Shown here one piece after another: positions 1-12,622 of a stretch of 64,000 nucleotides of DNA. The notes under the pieces are model-generated. The model ran no database searches. It was not told the origin of the DNA and saw only the letters and a list, made by a program, of their open reading frames with translations. Each line of letters begins with the position of its first letter. The first letter of the stretch is position 1. The translations under genes were made by a program, and so were the position numbers. Origin of the DNA: Lutraria lutraria. Taxonomy: Eukaryota; Mollusca; Bivalvia; Venerida; Mactridae. The stretch is taken from NCBI GenBank assembly GCA_964023205.1, contig OZ026835.1, positions 20,721,817 through 20,785,816 on the forward strand. The letters run 5' to 3'.

Positions 1-682
1 GCATGCACAACTAGGCTAACTACTTATTACTTCTGTGAAGTTTCGTTGAAATCCTGTGAGTAGTTGCTGAGAAATTGTCCGGACAAAATTTGCCTATTGT
101 ATATACTGTATAAAAACAACAAAGGGCCATAACTCAGTGAAAATTAATCCGAACGAAGAATGCTTTAATCATGCACAACTGGGCTTACTATTGATCACTT
201 CTGTGAAGTTTCATTGAGATCCTGTGAGTAGTTGCTGAGAAATTGTCCGGACAAATTTTGCCTATTGTATATACTGTATAAAAACAACAAAGGGGTATAA
301 CTTAGTGAAAATTAATCCGAACGAAAAATGCTTTAAGCTAGCACAACTAGGCTTACTACTGATCACTTCTGAGAAGTTTCATTGAGATCCTGTGAGTAAT
401 TGCTGAGAAATTCTCCGGACAAAATTTGCCTATTGTATATACTGAATAAAAACAACAAAGGGGTATAACTCAGTGAAAATTAATCCGAACGAAAAATGCT
501 TTAAGCTAGCACAACTAGGTTTACTACTGATCACTTCTGTGAAGTTTTATTGAAATCCTGTAAGTAGTTGCTGAGAAATTCTCCGGACAAATTGTGTCTA
601 CAGACGCACGGACTGACCGACCGACCGACCGTCAAGCGTGAATCCAATATAGCCCCCATATATTTCATATCTGGGGGTATAA
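1..682 (+). repeat. Pearl/Helentron-like element with ~167-bp core tandem repeats
   Basis: About 3.6 copies of a ~167-bp unit start near 1, 171, 337 and 505. Each contains 'aaaattaatccgaacga' and a 'ctgagaaattctccggacaa'-like stretch. The array is followed by a short GACC microsatellite (about 611-631) and then a hairpin-capable segment (cccccata...tatctggggg, about 653-678). Core repeats, then a tetranucleotide microsatellite, then a terminal hairpin is the layout known for bivalve pearl elements, which are related to Helentrons. Membership is inferred from layout. The element runs off the left edge of the window. Confidence 0.55.
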
Positions 683-2698
683 TAACAATAAAATAATACT
701 TTAACTAATTGCATTTCTTGACACACTGATGTCCATATTGATTTTTTGCTTGATGACCTTACCACTGCCTATCGACCAATCAAATGCGAGATACGTAGTA
801 ACGCGGGAAATTCCTGCGTCAGTACTAATCTCCTAACTAACCAGTGTGCGGACAATCTAGCATTAGCAGAAATATCAAAACTATTTTAAGAGATCTAATG
901 CATTAAAATGCGTCACATTTATATAGCAGTGTTAAATTGAATTAAATGCAAATGGCAGTATGAACAATAAATTGACTTGACTGTAGAATGATATAAATCA
1001 ATGAAAATTTTTTAAAGTTGCAGCATGCAATGTAAACAATAGTCCGGTTCCCTGCCGACAAATGCCAGGCGAAAACGGAAATGGAGGCGACACGCATGTG
1101 CAAGTCAATGTTATTATCTGGGAACCGGCAGTAATAGCGTCACCACGGTAATAGGCATACAAGGGATACCTTGCACAGAGACTGAACTGTCCATAAAATA
1201 TATATGTTACAAGAAGATGCAATAGCAGTAATTATCTATGGCAGAGACAGTGTATAAATTATATACATGTATAACTCATATGACAAAACTTCTTCATCAA
1301 TTTTAAAGATTTTTAAAACATAATCTACACTTTTACATTTTTTTAGCTAAAATCATACAAATATAGCATTACTACAATTTCATTCACTTTTCAGTAACTT
1401 ATATATCTAAATCAATAAATGTGTAGAGATCTTAAAAGCAATTTACCACAGTGACTACCAAAATGGTCAAATGCAGCCAGCCATCAATGGACTGAAAACA
1501 TTTCTACACTTAAACAAACAAAATTTAAAATATGATAAAATTTTGAGATACAATAACCATTAACATGTACATGTGGACTCTTACCCAAAGTGGATACTAT
1601 CTCCAGATTACAGACCTTAACACAAGTATTCATCAATATTTCTAACTATTTAACTCTTACGTAAAATAAAAAATATTCATAAATTATTCACCACAAATTT
1701 TTTCTATATTATGTAATTTTGGAATTAGTAAACATGGAATTAAAAATGCCATATAATCACAGAGAATGGAGAGCACTACATGTAGTTAGTAATATCACCT
1801 TCCTTTATGATATTATGTCAAATATAACTGATCTGGATCCACATTTCAAAATGTATAGTTGAAAGTTAATAATTAATCTGTCATGTCACAATTCACAAGG
1901 ATCAGATACCTCTAACCCCTTGTCAACAGTCATCAAAAGTTTGTATTACGATCTGTTATCCTCAATTTTACTAAATCTATCACATTAGCCACACTAAACA
2001 CTGTGTAATACATGTATAGACATACAATACACCGGTTCTCAGAACCTTATGAACGGAAGTCAAATAGTTTTTTAGCTACTGTTTTACCAATCTATACTTA
2101 AAGATAAACATCTTGTACAGTTTGGGTGTCCGTGATTATTCTAAGACCAATGGGACAACATCTCTGTGATTTAGGCTACTTTTTATCTCCATTCCTTCAA
2201 CAAAAAATACCAATGAATAATCGTAACATCTTTTTTCCAATGGTACCATTCTAATTCATGAAGTTACAACCAAACAAGATTTTAGTTCTTAAGTACATTT
2301 TTGTTCAAGCGTATAACTGATAAACTAAGTCCCACTTATCAATTTAGGGATAATGTGACTCTATCTAAATAAACGACTGAAAAAATCACTCCATTCAACG
2401 CATTAATCAAGGTATTTACAATATAGATTAACTGCTGTTTTCATGAACATTGTATAATATAACATACTAAGCGACTTCAAATTACTTCATATATCTACAC
2501 TAACATACCAACTCACTTCAAATTACTTCATATACCCAAACTTTATTCCACATTGTGGTAGTTCAGTTTGAACAGTACAAAAGCCACAAGATGCACAAAA
2601 ACTTCCTGAGTTATTTTTTCTGTGACTTTTTCATTTCTGTGGAATGTGAATCCACAATATGAATACATTGGTGGCTTCCGGGAATCAAACTGATTTTC
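683..2698. other. AT-rich intergenic sequence, no gene seen
   Basis: No exon-like open frame with matching splice sites was found on either strand. The stretch is A+T-rich and carries no obvious tandem array. It lies beyond the 3' end of the PDXK gene. Confidence 0.5.
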
Positions 2699-3009
2699 CA
2701 GTCAAACCTCCCATTGAAAAAAGGACACATCTGAGACAGTTGTGAATAACACTGAACTATCAATAATCATATAAATTACAACATTGCCCTTTTTGGCCCA
2801 ATTTTATCATTCTGGAGTAAAGAAAAGCTAAAAACAGTCAGCCCTGTGAACAATGGCCATCCTTGGTGATGTCAAAATGTGGCCTTTAATTACAGGTGGC
2901 CTTGATTCAGAGTTTATTTTGTTCTAAATAATCAATTTCTTTTTCCAAAGAATGGCCTTTATTCACAGGGTGGCTTTATTCAGAGGTAGCGTTAACACAG
3001 GTTTGACTG
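2699..3009. mobile_element. MITE with CAGTCAAACCT inverted termini
   Basis: The left end reads CAGTCAAACCT and the right end AGGTTTGACTG. Inside is the recurring 'ggccttta..cacagggtggc' type sequence. The same termini recur at 6754, 7585, 32.5-34.2 kb and 45524, so this is a dispersed non-autonomous DNA transposon family. No transposase is present. The element lies just past the PDXK stop codon, in the probable 3' UTR or flank. Confidence 0.55.
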
Positions 3010-3185
3010 TACACACCTATATCCTAGACAATTTTTTTTTATTACTACAATGATTTAGATTATTGGTTTCATATAAGTTCTGTTATTAAAAACACCAGAC
3101 CATTTGTATTTAATGTATTTTCATTCCTTTTAGGTGAACAACACACTAGTTTTATATATCTATAATGTCACTAAAATCGCGAGTG

Positions 3186-3298
3186 TCATAATTTTGTTGC
3201 AGTAATTGTTAATTTTGGATTTTCTATATCACACTTTGATTGGACTAATCTGAGTTCCATCTGTGCTGGACTTGGCTTTTTTCCTGGTCCAGCAGCAT
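3186..3298 (-). CDS. PDXK: PDXK coding exon 10 with stop
   Basis: Codes residues 266-302, including [15 protein letters not shown], which matches the C-terminal ELR.VQSK.DIE.P pattern of animal pyridoxal kinases. TGA stop at 3188-3186. Confidence 0.95.
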
Positions 3299-6200
3299 CT
3301 TAAAATACAATAAATACATAGTCTATATCACAAACGTCTGTGTGTACAATTACATGTAAATCATGTAATGATTCTAGCATAATACTTAAATCTGCAGCAG
3401 TTTTCAAGATATGAAAGGAGAATACATCTTAAATACTTTAAAATCAGCTATCATATTAGACAAAAGCATTCTCTAGGTTTTAACATGGCACAAACTGCCA
3501 GTGTCATTTGGTGACTGAGGAAAAAGACCCAAGTATACACCTAGGTAGATATATTGACAGTCTGTAAAATAGCATGACAGCTTCCTCAAATATGAAATTT
3601 GGTCCTGTGGGGGATTCCAACTGACAGAAGTAAGGGGCTAGTGATTAAATAAGTACAACTGAAGACAATTAGAAGGGACAAGAGATTATTTAAGTTTAAA
3701 TGAATATATCCTGCTATATGACAAGAATTACACACCTTTTGCTGCATCTAATGTACGTTTTATCACTGCTTGTACGGTTGAGACAGTTTTCTCCATGGCA
3801 GTCTAAAATCAATCAACACAATTTTACATCCTGATAAAATTATCATTTCTCTAAAACATACTAACTACTGATTTTCCTAAACAAAAAAAACATAGAAAAA
3901 AGAAATTACATTCCTTAGGGCTTATGGAATATCTGTACTAAGATAAATATATATATATATCTTGGCACTGACACAACTTTACAGCCGCACCATATCCAGC
4001 TTTAACAGTTATATTGGCTGCTGCCCACCATAAAACTATGAGTCAAACCAATAAATTGTTATCATAGATGTTAAAAAGATACTGAACACATCAGACTCAC
4101 CTTCAAATCATTATCTTTATGCATCCAAGCTAATAGACAAGATGCAAATAAGTCACCTGTACCCACAAATATAGCATCTAGATAGTCTATTTCAATTTTG
4201 TAACATTCTTTCACTCCATCTGTAGAGAACAAGCATAACAGTGTCACATTATCATACACACCTAATCAGTAATCACAAATAATTATACGTGTGTCTACTA
4301 GAATTAACCTTACTTTATAGAAACTGAGAGCAATTAATTTAATACAATTATAACAAGAGTAATTAAGAGTAAAATTCTATATATTTTTCTTCATGATTGC
4401 TTATAATGAATTCCTGTTGTGACATATTCTAGAGCAATAATTTCAAAAAGTTAAATTCAATTCAATTTATTAGGCATATAAGCAATACATGCTTTTGGCT
4501 GTCATTTGCTGGCTGGGACAACTAACAAGAACATGACAAGATTACCTTTAATTGTGCTGGCTAATGCAATAAGTTTACCCTCTGAGCCAAGATTTGTGCT
4601 GCTAAATACAACAGTTTTTGGCCCTTTATCATGTAAACACTGCATTGCTTTCAAAGCGTCTTCTTCTGATTTTATCTTTATATCGGTCAATAACCTGTAA
4701 AATATTACAATAAAATCAATACACATGAGCGCTGCTAGCGGTGCCAATGCTCATCTGTTCACCACCTCAGTGAGATCTACTCACCTATCAAGAATCATGT
4801 TGAGACCTCTTATAGTTTCAGAGTTATGATTTACACAATGCAGATGCTGCAGTGACCACAATAGCTTGACTTTTTCTTTGAAAAACAGACAAGCTAATAA
4901 CATTAAACATACTAGCTGAAACTCATAAAAGCTTGTTTGGTATAGCTATCAAAATAGGTAAGATTTTGAAAGTCCTTTAAAATATTTTACAAAGCATACT
5001 CTGCTACTAAATAACTAAAATATTATATTCTGATGATAAGCCTTAGGCTTGTTCTTGTTGCTATGAGTCTGAGGATAGGTAAGAGTTTGAAAAGCCTTAA
5101 AAAAACATGAAAACCTACTCTGCTTCAAATTGATTAGGTGTGACAATATCAGCTTTAGGAATGATTACATCTCTGTAGACTGGCATGAGTTCTTCTGGTA
5201 CATACTGGAAATAAATCGAAACGAAAATATTACATCAATCATTTTCCCCTATGGTTTACTATCACTACAACAGCCAGAGTCACGTAGCAAATTTTCCAGC
5301 CTAAACAGTTCAGGCTAGAAAACATACACCGGGGTAGAACCACCAACCATTGATAAGCTAGCTGGACAGCTTCTTCACATTGGTCTACTCCTGGATAGGA
5401 TTCACACAGTATAATGAGAGGCTGATGATTACTATTCACTTGACCATAGAAGGTAAAGCCCTATATTACTGGTACATCTAAAAAACACATACTGAACAAA
5501 TAGGTTATAAATCTGGTGCCAGCAACAATAAGGCTCATAGTCACATATTAACTGAGTGAACCTGACTGGTAAAAAAATAATTTACAAACAAATCGCATGT
5601 GGATATCACATATTTGTATCAGTCTCATTCTAACAAAATGCTGCCAGTGATTTTTTTCCAAAATCTTCTCACTACCCATGTTTGTCAAAGGGAAATCTAG
5701 GACAACAAGTTCCAAAATGGGAAATATATAATAACATCTATTTTCAGTTGAATATGTGATTATTTAGTTGATTAAATCATAAATATAAATATTACTACAC
5801 TGTAATTGGTGACAATGGTGCGAAAACTGTTCAATTTGTCCTCTTTTTAAGGGGAAAATGAAGGACATTTTGCTAATGGAAACTGCCCATATAAGGCAAT
5901 AGATATAGGGAAAAAGATCAGCGGCTGCTCAAATGTAATAAATAGTTCCTCATAATTTCATCTAAATTTTTATAATCATGTTATAACAAAATAAGACTCC
6001 ATATGTCACCAAATATCAATATGGTATAAATATATGTATTTTATGATGGATAACCATTATATCAAATAATTTTGTCTCACTCAAAATACTAACAAGAAAG
6101 TATGACGATACTATATACCTGCCAGCAAAAATGGAAAACATGGATTATAAGAATTTAAAAACTATACATTCCAGTACATTATCTCTCTAATTTACATAAT

Positions 6201-9200
6201 AATATATTTTTACAGTCAAATGACACCATGTGTAAATCATGCTAAACTAGAATTTAGTAAGTCACAGCTTTAGATGATATCAATTACTAGTATATCGAAA
6301 ATGCAGGAAAAAAATTCTTCCAAGTCATTTTTTTCCTTCACTATCGTAATTAAAGAACATAATGTATTTAAAATGATGTATCATACATAGCTGATTAACA
6401 CTGATGGTACAAAATATTGTCTCAATAATCTGTCTGATACCAAACAGTAAGTAAATTTACAATTATGAATTACATGCATAATAATATTGATATTCAATAT
6501 CCACATGCATTATACCAATCAACCATGCAGGAAAGCTATGAAACTTATTCTTATGCAGTGATAATTCATGCATTAAAATCTCATGTCTGATTACTTTACA
6601 AGTGATATCTTCTGTCTATATATAACTAACAGACCGTTCTCCTCATCATATCTTTGTCAGCATCATGTCCTGTGAACTGATTCAATACACCATACATGTA
6701 AAAGTCAGGAGACAAACTTATAATAAGTTAACACGAGTTATCATATTCTTATTCAGTCAAACCTGTATTAGTGATCACCTCCGAATAGAGGTCACCCTGT
6801 GAAGTAATGCCATCTTTTTTAAAAACCATCACTGATTATGTACAACAAAATTACCTACAAATAATGGCCACCCATCAAGAATGCCACATTCTGTCTTTCT
6901 CAAGGGTGGACTTCGTTCTCAGGTTTGAATTTCAAAGATGTTTTTTCAATACATTCTGTTTTGTGCTCCACTTGAAATCACCAGTCCTGTTTGAAAGTCT
7001 AGACTATACCTCCACACATTGTTATTTGTTTGTATACTTCTTCAATATAATCAATTTGAACCAACAGGGATTCTAGTGTGGTATCAAACTTGCACATTTA
7101 AAGCCATTAAATACAAAAACAAGTGTTTTACTGATATACTCAACTTAGGTAATGTAGACGTAATTTATACAATGTTAATTTATTAATGATTTTAATGTTT
7201 TTAAACATTTTTTTCATGTCAAAAATCTGTCAATACTACTCTATTTTATTGATCATTGATAATTCAATCATACTTACCAACTGCCCATTGTCACCCATAA
7301 CAGGATCGCATACTGAAATAACAGCAAAAAATATATATTAATATATGTTAAAAGTATACCGGTACATACATGTAGAATGATACTTTATTTTGACAAATTT
7401 ACAATCCAACCAGAATTTACAAACACAGCAGCCACCTGTAAGTAACGGTCACCTTTGAACACTAATTTATTCCTATAACAGACTGAATAGACCTCTGATT
7501 AAAGACCAACTGTGCATTAGTTATTGTGCACAAGCAACCATATTTCTTCTCTTCAATTGGTGGCCCTTGTTCACAGGTTTGACTGTATATTGTCTCATTT
7601 CATTGGTCACTAATTAAGCATGTATTTAAAATACTGGACCAGTGTTACGTATGATATACAAAATTAGGTACAAAACTTCATGACGAATAATTAAAGTGCT
7701 ATATTGTGTAAAAATGAACATACCATTATGATTACAAAAACAAATAATTGCTTGTAGTCAAATAAACAATTTCAACAAACATCTTTTGAAACCTAATGTC
7801 TATGGAGACTGGATTTCAAAATGTTATTGTACTAAAGCTAAAATTAGCCCCTCCAATGATTTATGATTGAATGATGTAATGGCAATTAGAAACGGCTATA
7901 ACTAATTATACACCCCCTCCCCGAAATAGGACTGATTACTTGAAAAAGTAATTGATTAAATTAATGATTAACTTTTTTGCATTATTTGATTAATAAGCAA
8001 TTATTTCATTCAAATATTTACTGTGTAACATGCAATCTAATGTTGCATTTATCTGAAGAAAAAAACACAAACAGACATTGTCATGTAGAATGTCCTAGAA
8101 TGTCCTCGGCATTTAATGGTCATCAAATGATCATACACAGAGTCTCCTAGACAACACCTGTCCATGCAGAAATCTAAAATTCTTTAACTTTAACTTTGGA
8201 TGTATTAATTCTAGTGCCTGTAATAACTATAAACCTGAAATTGCTTCCTGATTCTTTAATAAATTCTGGATCATTTTAACAAACATTTAGGTCATTCAAA
8301 GAAAAAAATATTTTCAGTTTTAAATAAAAGACAATTTCTGTAAGTACTTTTGAGTCTTACCATATGTTATTCCAGGATTACTGTCCTTGACATCTTGAAT
8401 TATATCCCCTACTTTCAGCAGGAATGATTTGGAACCAATATAACCTATAAAAATACACAAACAACAAGGTTATAGATCACACACATTACATTATCAGTGT
8501 ATCATTCAAAATTAGAAAGGTCACACTGAACATGAAGGGTCAAGGAATGCTAATATAGAGAAGTAAATGCTGTCTTATAAACATTAACAAGTAAGAGAAT
8601 GGCAAATGAGAAAACAATCTGAAAGGCCAGGATCACGAGGATTGTATATAGGACCCATTCTGACATCCAAACAATGCGGGAGGCTCCGAAAAAAGTGGAA
8701 ATCCAATTAGCGGAAAATTCTCCTCCTCGCATTAATACCAAATGAATATCTAAATCATATAAAGATGACAATAATAGTACAGCAGTTGTAAATTATATGT
8801 TGAATTTATCATCATTGAGCAATATGAAATGATAAAAAATTGGATGAAAAAGTTTATTATAAATGCATTTTGAAAATTATAACCTGTGAGCAAATGTGAG
8901 AACTGCCTATGTATATCATTCTGTTTTAGTCCATCATATAAACAATCTATATCATCAGCATTCAGTACCTGACCTTTGAAAACTTTGTATCCTGAAATAA
9001 ATCACAAAATACAAGTAAATGAACCATATATTAGTCCGTGTATTAATACTATTATGACACTCACATAAATTTGGTATTTATCAGAACATTGACAGATAAC
9101 AATACATGTCAACAATTCGAAACTATTTAAAAAAAAATTTATAGTTGGCACTGTTTTTGTCTCTTTGAAGAGATAACATTATCAAAAATGGTATCTACAA

Positions 9201-12200
9201 GTAAATTACTTAAATTATGACAAAAAAATGCTTGTTTGTAGCTCTCAAGTTTTTTTTACGTTATGATCTTTAGAATTTCTTAAATTCTGTAGATATCATT
9301 ATAGACCTATGAAACAACACATCTTTCACATGTACATGTATCTAATTCTTATGCCTTCTGGTGAAACATGTTGACTATATTTGTGCATCACTATATTATG
9401 AGTCAGTGTTAACAACACATTATTGGTTTAAATTTATAACTTTAATAATATAATTCATCAGCATAATGCATATAATTACATTTCCAGACAAGTACAATGA
9501 TATTTGGAAAATTTGAATAATTTTAGGTACTTCAAAATTTAATAATGCATTAAAGTTAAAGCCATTTCAATTACATGTGGCAGTCACAGGTGGCAGTATC
9601 AGTGTTTGGTCCACAAATGATGCAAACAATTTTTTCCGTCACTGATCTAATATATACTATCAAGGTAAAAAGCCTACTATATGTCTATATGCCAAACAAT
9701 GTGGAACATCGCATCTCGTTGTTTCAGCATAAAAGATGTGCGCTGAACGAAAATTGCTACACATGTTCAGACAAACTATAAGATTCCTACTGAATTTCGG
9801 CATGAAATTAACAGTCTATTGTACACACATATCCGAACAATCAGATCGCTTGATAAATCACTCGCACTTGACTCAAAATGGCTCGCAGCGAAGTTAAATA
9901 ATGAAAGGGACACAATTTTACCATTTCACAGTTATTAGATGTAATTGAATGAGATTTTCGGTAGGAATTAATATCTTATAGTTTATCTGAATGACATGTG
10001 TAGCAATTTTCCTTCAGCGCGCACATCTTTTATGCTGAAACAATGAGATGAGATGTTCCACATAATTATTACTGTCATTGTTTGGCATACAGACATATAG
10101 TAGGCTTTTTTCATTGATAGTTTATATAAGATCAGTGACGGGATTTTTTTTGCATCATTAGTGGACCAAACACTGATACTGCCACAATGGTTATTGCACT
10201 GACCATCCATGTTTGAATCCCGATCACAACAGGTCATTCCCTTGAGTACTAATTTAACAAAAAATGTTTCAAAAATTTTCCTCCATAACTGGAGAAATCG
10301 CCAGCTCCTTTTGGATGGGTGAACTTTTTACTGGTCAGAAAACAGTCCAGAAAAACTGCTCAGATGAATTAACTGTCCTATATAACTAAAATGTCATAAA
10401 ATAAAAGGCATTAAACACACTGAAACAAACAATTTTTATTTCATGTACATCAGTAACTTCACTCACCTGTATGATTGCACAACTGTACTGAATTAACAGG
10501 ACAAACATCAAACCCTAAAACCTGAAAGAAAAAGAATATTCAAATACATTCAGGCCAACAAACTACTCAGATCCCAACATAGCCTGGAAATCTTTCAAAC
10601 ACAAACTTCAGCATCTCGCATCCAATTGGCAGAATCTGAAATTGGTCATTTTTACTAACAATACAAATATACAAATATACAAATATTAAGACTGGCAAAA
10701 ATATGCAATTTTACAATTATATATATATACAGGTGTGAGATGGCACTGGATAATGGTGTAGCTAAATTTTGAATGAAAATTGAACAAAGAGAAAAAATCA
10801 CTGCCATGAACCAAATATTGAAATTTGTAGGTACACAACTCCTTTACAAATGCCAATAGTCAAATGCTCAAAATCTGTATTAATCTAGTGCCCACAATCA
10901 ATAAATACAATGCAGTCAGCCGCCATCTTTCTTTCCTTGAGTGATCTAAATACCAAGGTACAAGTAGAAACCACTCAAGGTTACATGGCGCCATTATGTA
11001 GCAGTGATATTATTACACTAGTTTAAACTCTAAACAATAATTTCAACACAGAACTGTTTTATGACTGAAGTAGCATAAAAACAAGCACCTGCATTCAAAA
11101 ATGCAGACCGCAGTGAAAACAAATCTAGTTTTCAGAGAAAAGCTACATATTTTGTTGAATCTTTAATATTTCATGTATTTTTTAATACAAAACCAATTTT
11201 AATGCATACTTAGTGTTATCCTCAAAATGACGTTTTACTCTGTTGACAATGATAAGTTATGCATGATGAGTGTATAATATGGGTGTTATAAGATGCACCA
11301 TTATTTGGATGACACAGGTACATGGGGTATCTACAATCAGGTAGTTGTATCAATACTATATTATAGTTGTATTGCTACTATACTAAACATAAACAAGATG
11401 TGTTTTATAAACACCATGCCCCCTCCGGTTGCCCTTTAACTTGAAAATGCACATGTCCTGTAGAGATTGTCATGATGAACCAAGATATGAAGTTTGATTG
11501 TAGGTGGTAGCCTTTTGTTTTAATAGGCGAGGTTAAAGTTTGGTATAGGCAAACAATAGTTCCATGAAAGTTTTATCAAAATCCCTTGAGAAAACAAGGA
11601 AACAAGAGTATTTCGCTGTTACAATCTCACAAAATAAACAAAGGGCCATAATTCCTTCAAAAATTATCGAATCACAAAACCCGGAATATATTTGTGGGGG
11701 TTCTTGGTAGCAACAAGTCTTCGAAAGATTCGTCAAAATCCCATGAAAAATGTAGGAGTACTATCCTAAAGAAATGTAGGATTTTTTTAAACACAATGAC
11801 CCCGTGACCTTGACCTTTGACCTACTGACATGAAAATGCACAGGTTCTGTAGAGGTTGTCATGAGGAACCTACATATGAAGTTTGATGAATGTAGGTGCA
11901 AGCATTTTGAATTTATAGGCAAGGTTAAAGTTTGGTACAAACAGAGAGACCAAAAACAATATGCCCCTGTTAAAACAAAAAAGCTGTGTTGTAGCCCCCT
12001 TTAAACATGAAGGTCAAACGTTCATAGACCATGTTGCCTAGGCAAAAATCTTAACAATTTGAGTCGGTTTTTAGGTTTTTACCACACTACAGCCACTAGC
12101 CTATAGGTCTGTCCCAATCCTGCACTGCAGACAGAAGCTTACCCCGAAGCAACCAACCAATCATGCCTATGGCCCTTCCCTGTAGAAAAAAATGACCGGA

Positions 12201-12443
12201 ATACTAGTGGAATTCCACTGGAATAGTTATATATAGTCATACAAAATTTTCATTCATACGCTTACTGATAAAGCATTTAAAATACGAGAAACATTTTTAT
12301 TTATGACCTCCAAATTAAACATCGCGAAATCTAATAACAATACGGCATACCTGCAGAGCAAAGCCAGCACACTTGTTTCCGACATAGCCCGATACTACGG
12401 TACTCTGTATGGATAAAACGAAGTTCTGTTTATTATCTGACAT
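3186..12443 (-). CDS. PDXK: Pyridoxal kinase, complete 10-exon gene
   Basis: ATP-dependent phosphorylation of pyridoxal, pyridoxine and pyridoxamine in the cytosol (vitamin B6 salvage to PLP). Exons in transcript order: 12443-12351, 10521-10467, 8991-8884, 8444-8361, 7312-7278, 5204-5119, 4694-4546, 4219-4101, 3802-3736, 3298-3186. They total 909 nt, or 302 codons plus stop, close to the ~310 of animal enzymes. All introns are GT-AG and all phases join without an in-frame stop. Seen motifs: [13 protein letters not shown] (residues 11-23), DPVMGD (116-121), TPNQFEAE (147-154), and GTGD (223-226), whose Asp is the expected catalytic base. The start is the first in-frame ATG, with G at -3. The usual ELLSG-like segment reads ELLTD here, a small departure from the human enzyme. 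Introns are repeat-rich. No upstream promoter motif is obvious, and a LINE begins about 180 bp upstream. Confidence 0.96.
3736..3802 (-). CDS. PDXK: PDXK coding exon 9
   Basis: Codes residues 244-266 ([20 protein letters not shown]). Acceptor TTTTAG, donor GTGTGT. Confidence 0.94.
4101..4219 (-). CDS. PDXK: PDXK coding exon 8 with GTGD motif
   Basis: Codes residues 204-243. The family signature [13 protein letters not shown] (GTGD at 223-226) is intact. Acceptor CTACAG, donor GTGAGT. Confidence 0.97.
4546..4694 (-). CDS. PDXK: PDXK coding exon 7
   Basis: Codes residues 154-204, including [20 protein letters not shown], matching the ATP-side part of the ribokinase fold. Acceptor TTACAG, donor GTAATC. 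Confidence 0.95.
4727..4890. repeat. Dispersed repeat in PDXK intron 6
   Basis: Contains 'ctgttcaccacctcagtgag' followed by 'agatcta' and a 'tttc.gagttatga' stretch. A diverged copy lies at about 29522-29690. The type of element is unknown. Confidence 0.5.
5119..5204 (-). CDS. PDXK: PDXK coding exon 6
   Basis: Codes residues 126-154 ([10 protein letters not shown]... TPNQFEAE). Acceptor TTCCAG, donor GTAGGT, ends in phase 2. Confidence 0.95.
6754..6928. mobile_element. MITE of the CAGTCAAACCTG family in PDXK intron 5
   Basis: Left end CAGTCAAACCTG with 'gtcacctccgaatagaggtca', right end 'caagggtgga...caggttTGAat' (decayed). It is about 175 bp with no coding capacity. The internal words match the copies inside the 32-34 kb tandem units. 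Confidence 0.5.
7278..7312 (-). CDS. PDXK: PDXK coding exon 5, 35-nt microexon
   Basis: Codes residues 114-125 and carries the DPVMGD motif. It is only 35 nt, with acceptor TTTCAG and donor GTAAGT, and would be missed without the homology. Confidence 0.94.
7429..7585. mobile_element. Second MITE of the CAGTCAAACCTG family, PDXK intron 4
   Basis: Left end decayed ('cagccacctgtaagtaacgg'), right end exact (CAGGTTTGACTG). It lies about 115 bp from PDXK exon 5, on the upstream side in transcript sense. Confidence 0.45.
8361..8444 (-). CDS. PDXK: PDXK coding exon 4
   Basis: Codes residues 86-114 (YIGSKSFL...NPGITYV). Acceptor TTATAG, donor GTAAGA. Confidence 0.94.
8884..8991 (-). CDS. PDXK: PDXK coding exon 3
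   Basis: Codes residues 50-86, with KGQVLN followed by the LYDGLK helix and LLTG. Acceptor TTTCAG. The donor, GTTATA, is weak, but the next exon joins in phase and restores the LTGYIGS sequence expected for the family. Confidence 0.92.
9590..10185. mobile_element. Fold-back element with ~220-bp inverted arms
   Basis: The left arm (9590 to about 9800) begins GTGGCAGTATCAGTGTTTGG. The right arm (about 9957-10185) is its reverse complement with scattered substitutions, and the spacer is about 157 bp. Both arms share the words 'ggaccaaacactgatactgc' and 'catcttttatgctgaaaca'. No transposase is seen. It lies in PDXK intron 2 and could fold into a long hairpin in the pre-mRNA. The following 40 bp (about 10188-10240) contain a tRNA-like B box, so a SINE remnant adjoins it. 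Confidence 0.7.
10467..10521 (-). CDS. PDXK: PDXK coding exon 2
   Basis: Codes residues 32-49 ([18 protein letters not shown]) plus the first base of Gly50. Acceptor TTTCAG, donor GTGAGT. The NSVQ.SNHTGY region of the family is recognisable, with Cys in place of Ser. Confidence 0.95.
11395..11990. repeat. Dispersed repeat with two internal ~380-bp-spaced units
   Basis: Two diverged units contain 'gaaaatgcacatgtcctgta' or 'gaaaatgcacaggttctgta', followed by 'gaggttgtcatga' and 'ggcaaggttaaagtttggta'. It lies in PDXK intron 1. Internal repeats of this kind match the Helentron-like repeats elsewhere in the window, but the ends are not clear. Confidence 0.4.
12351..12443 (-). CDS. PDXK: PDXK coding exon 1
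   Basis: Codes residues 1-31, including the substrate-side SIQS and GYVGN motifs. It ends in phase 0 at ...CTGCAG followed by donor GTATGC. Confidence 0.95.
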
Positions 12444-12622
12444 TACAGCATTTAGGCAGAGTCCGCAAAAAAAAGAACTGACTTCGGAAGTAAATAACAC
12501 TAAGGTCGGAATTAAATTCTATCGTTTTGTACACAAGTCAGTCTATTTGCACAAGGCAAAGGGAGGTGCGTAGCTGTCAATCTTAGCCAAAAATGGGCGT
12601 GTCTTCAAGTGAATGGGCATTT

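Noticed and set aside
6754..7585. A single 832-bp transposon between the outer CAGTCAAACCTG ends
   Set aside because: PDXK exon 5 lies inside, and each end has its own nearby partner, so two short MITEs flanking the exon explain it better.
11338..11350. Another family B micro-palindrome (CAGGTAGTTGTAT)
   Set aside because: Only the left arm is present; the following CAATACTATATTATAG... is an imperfect, different inverted repeat and no flanking duplication could be defined.
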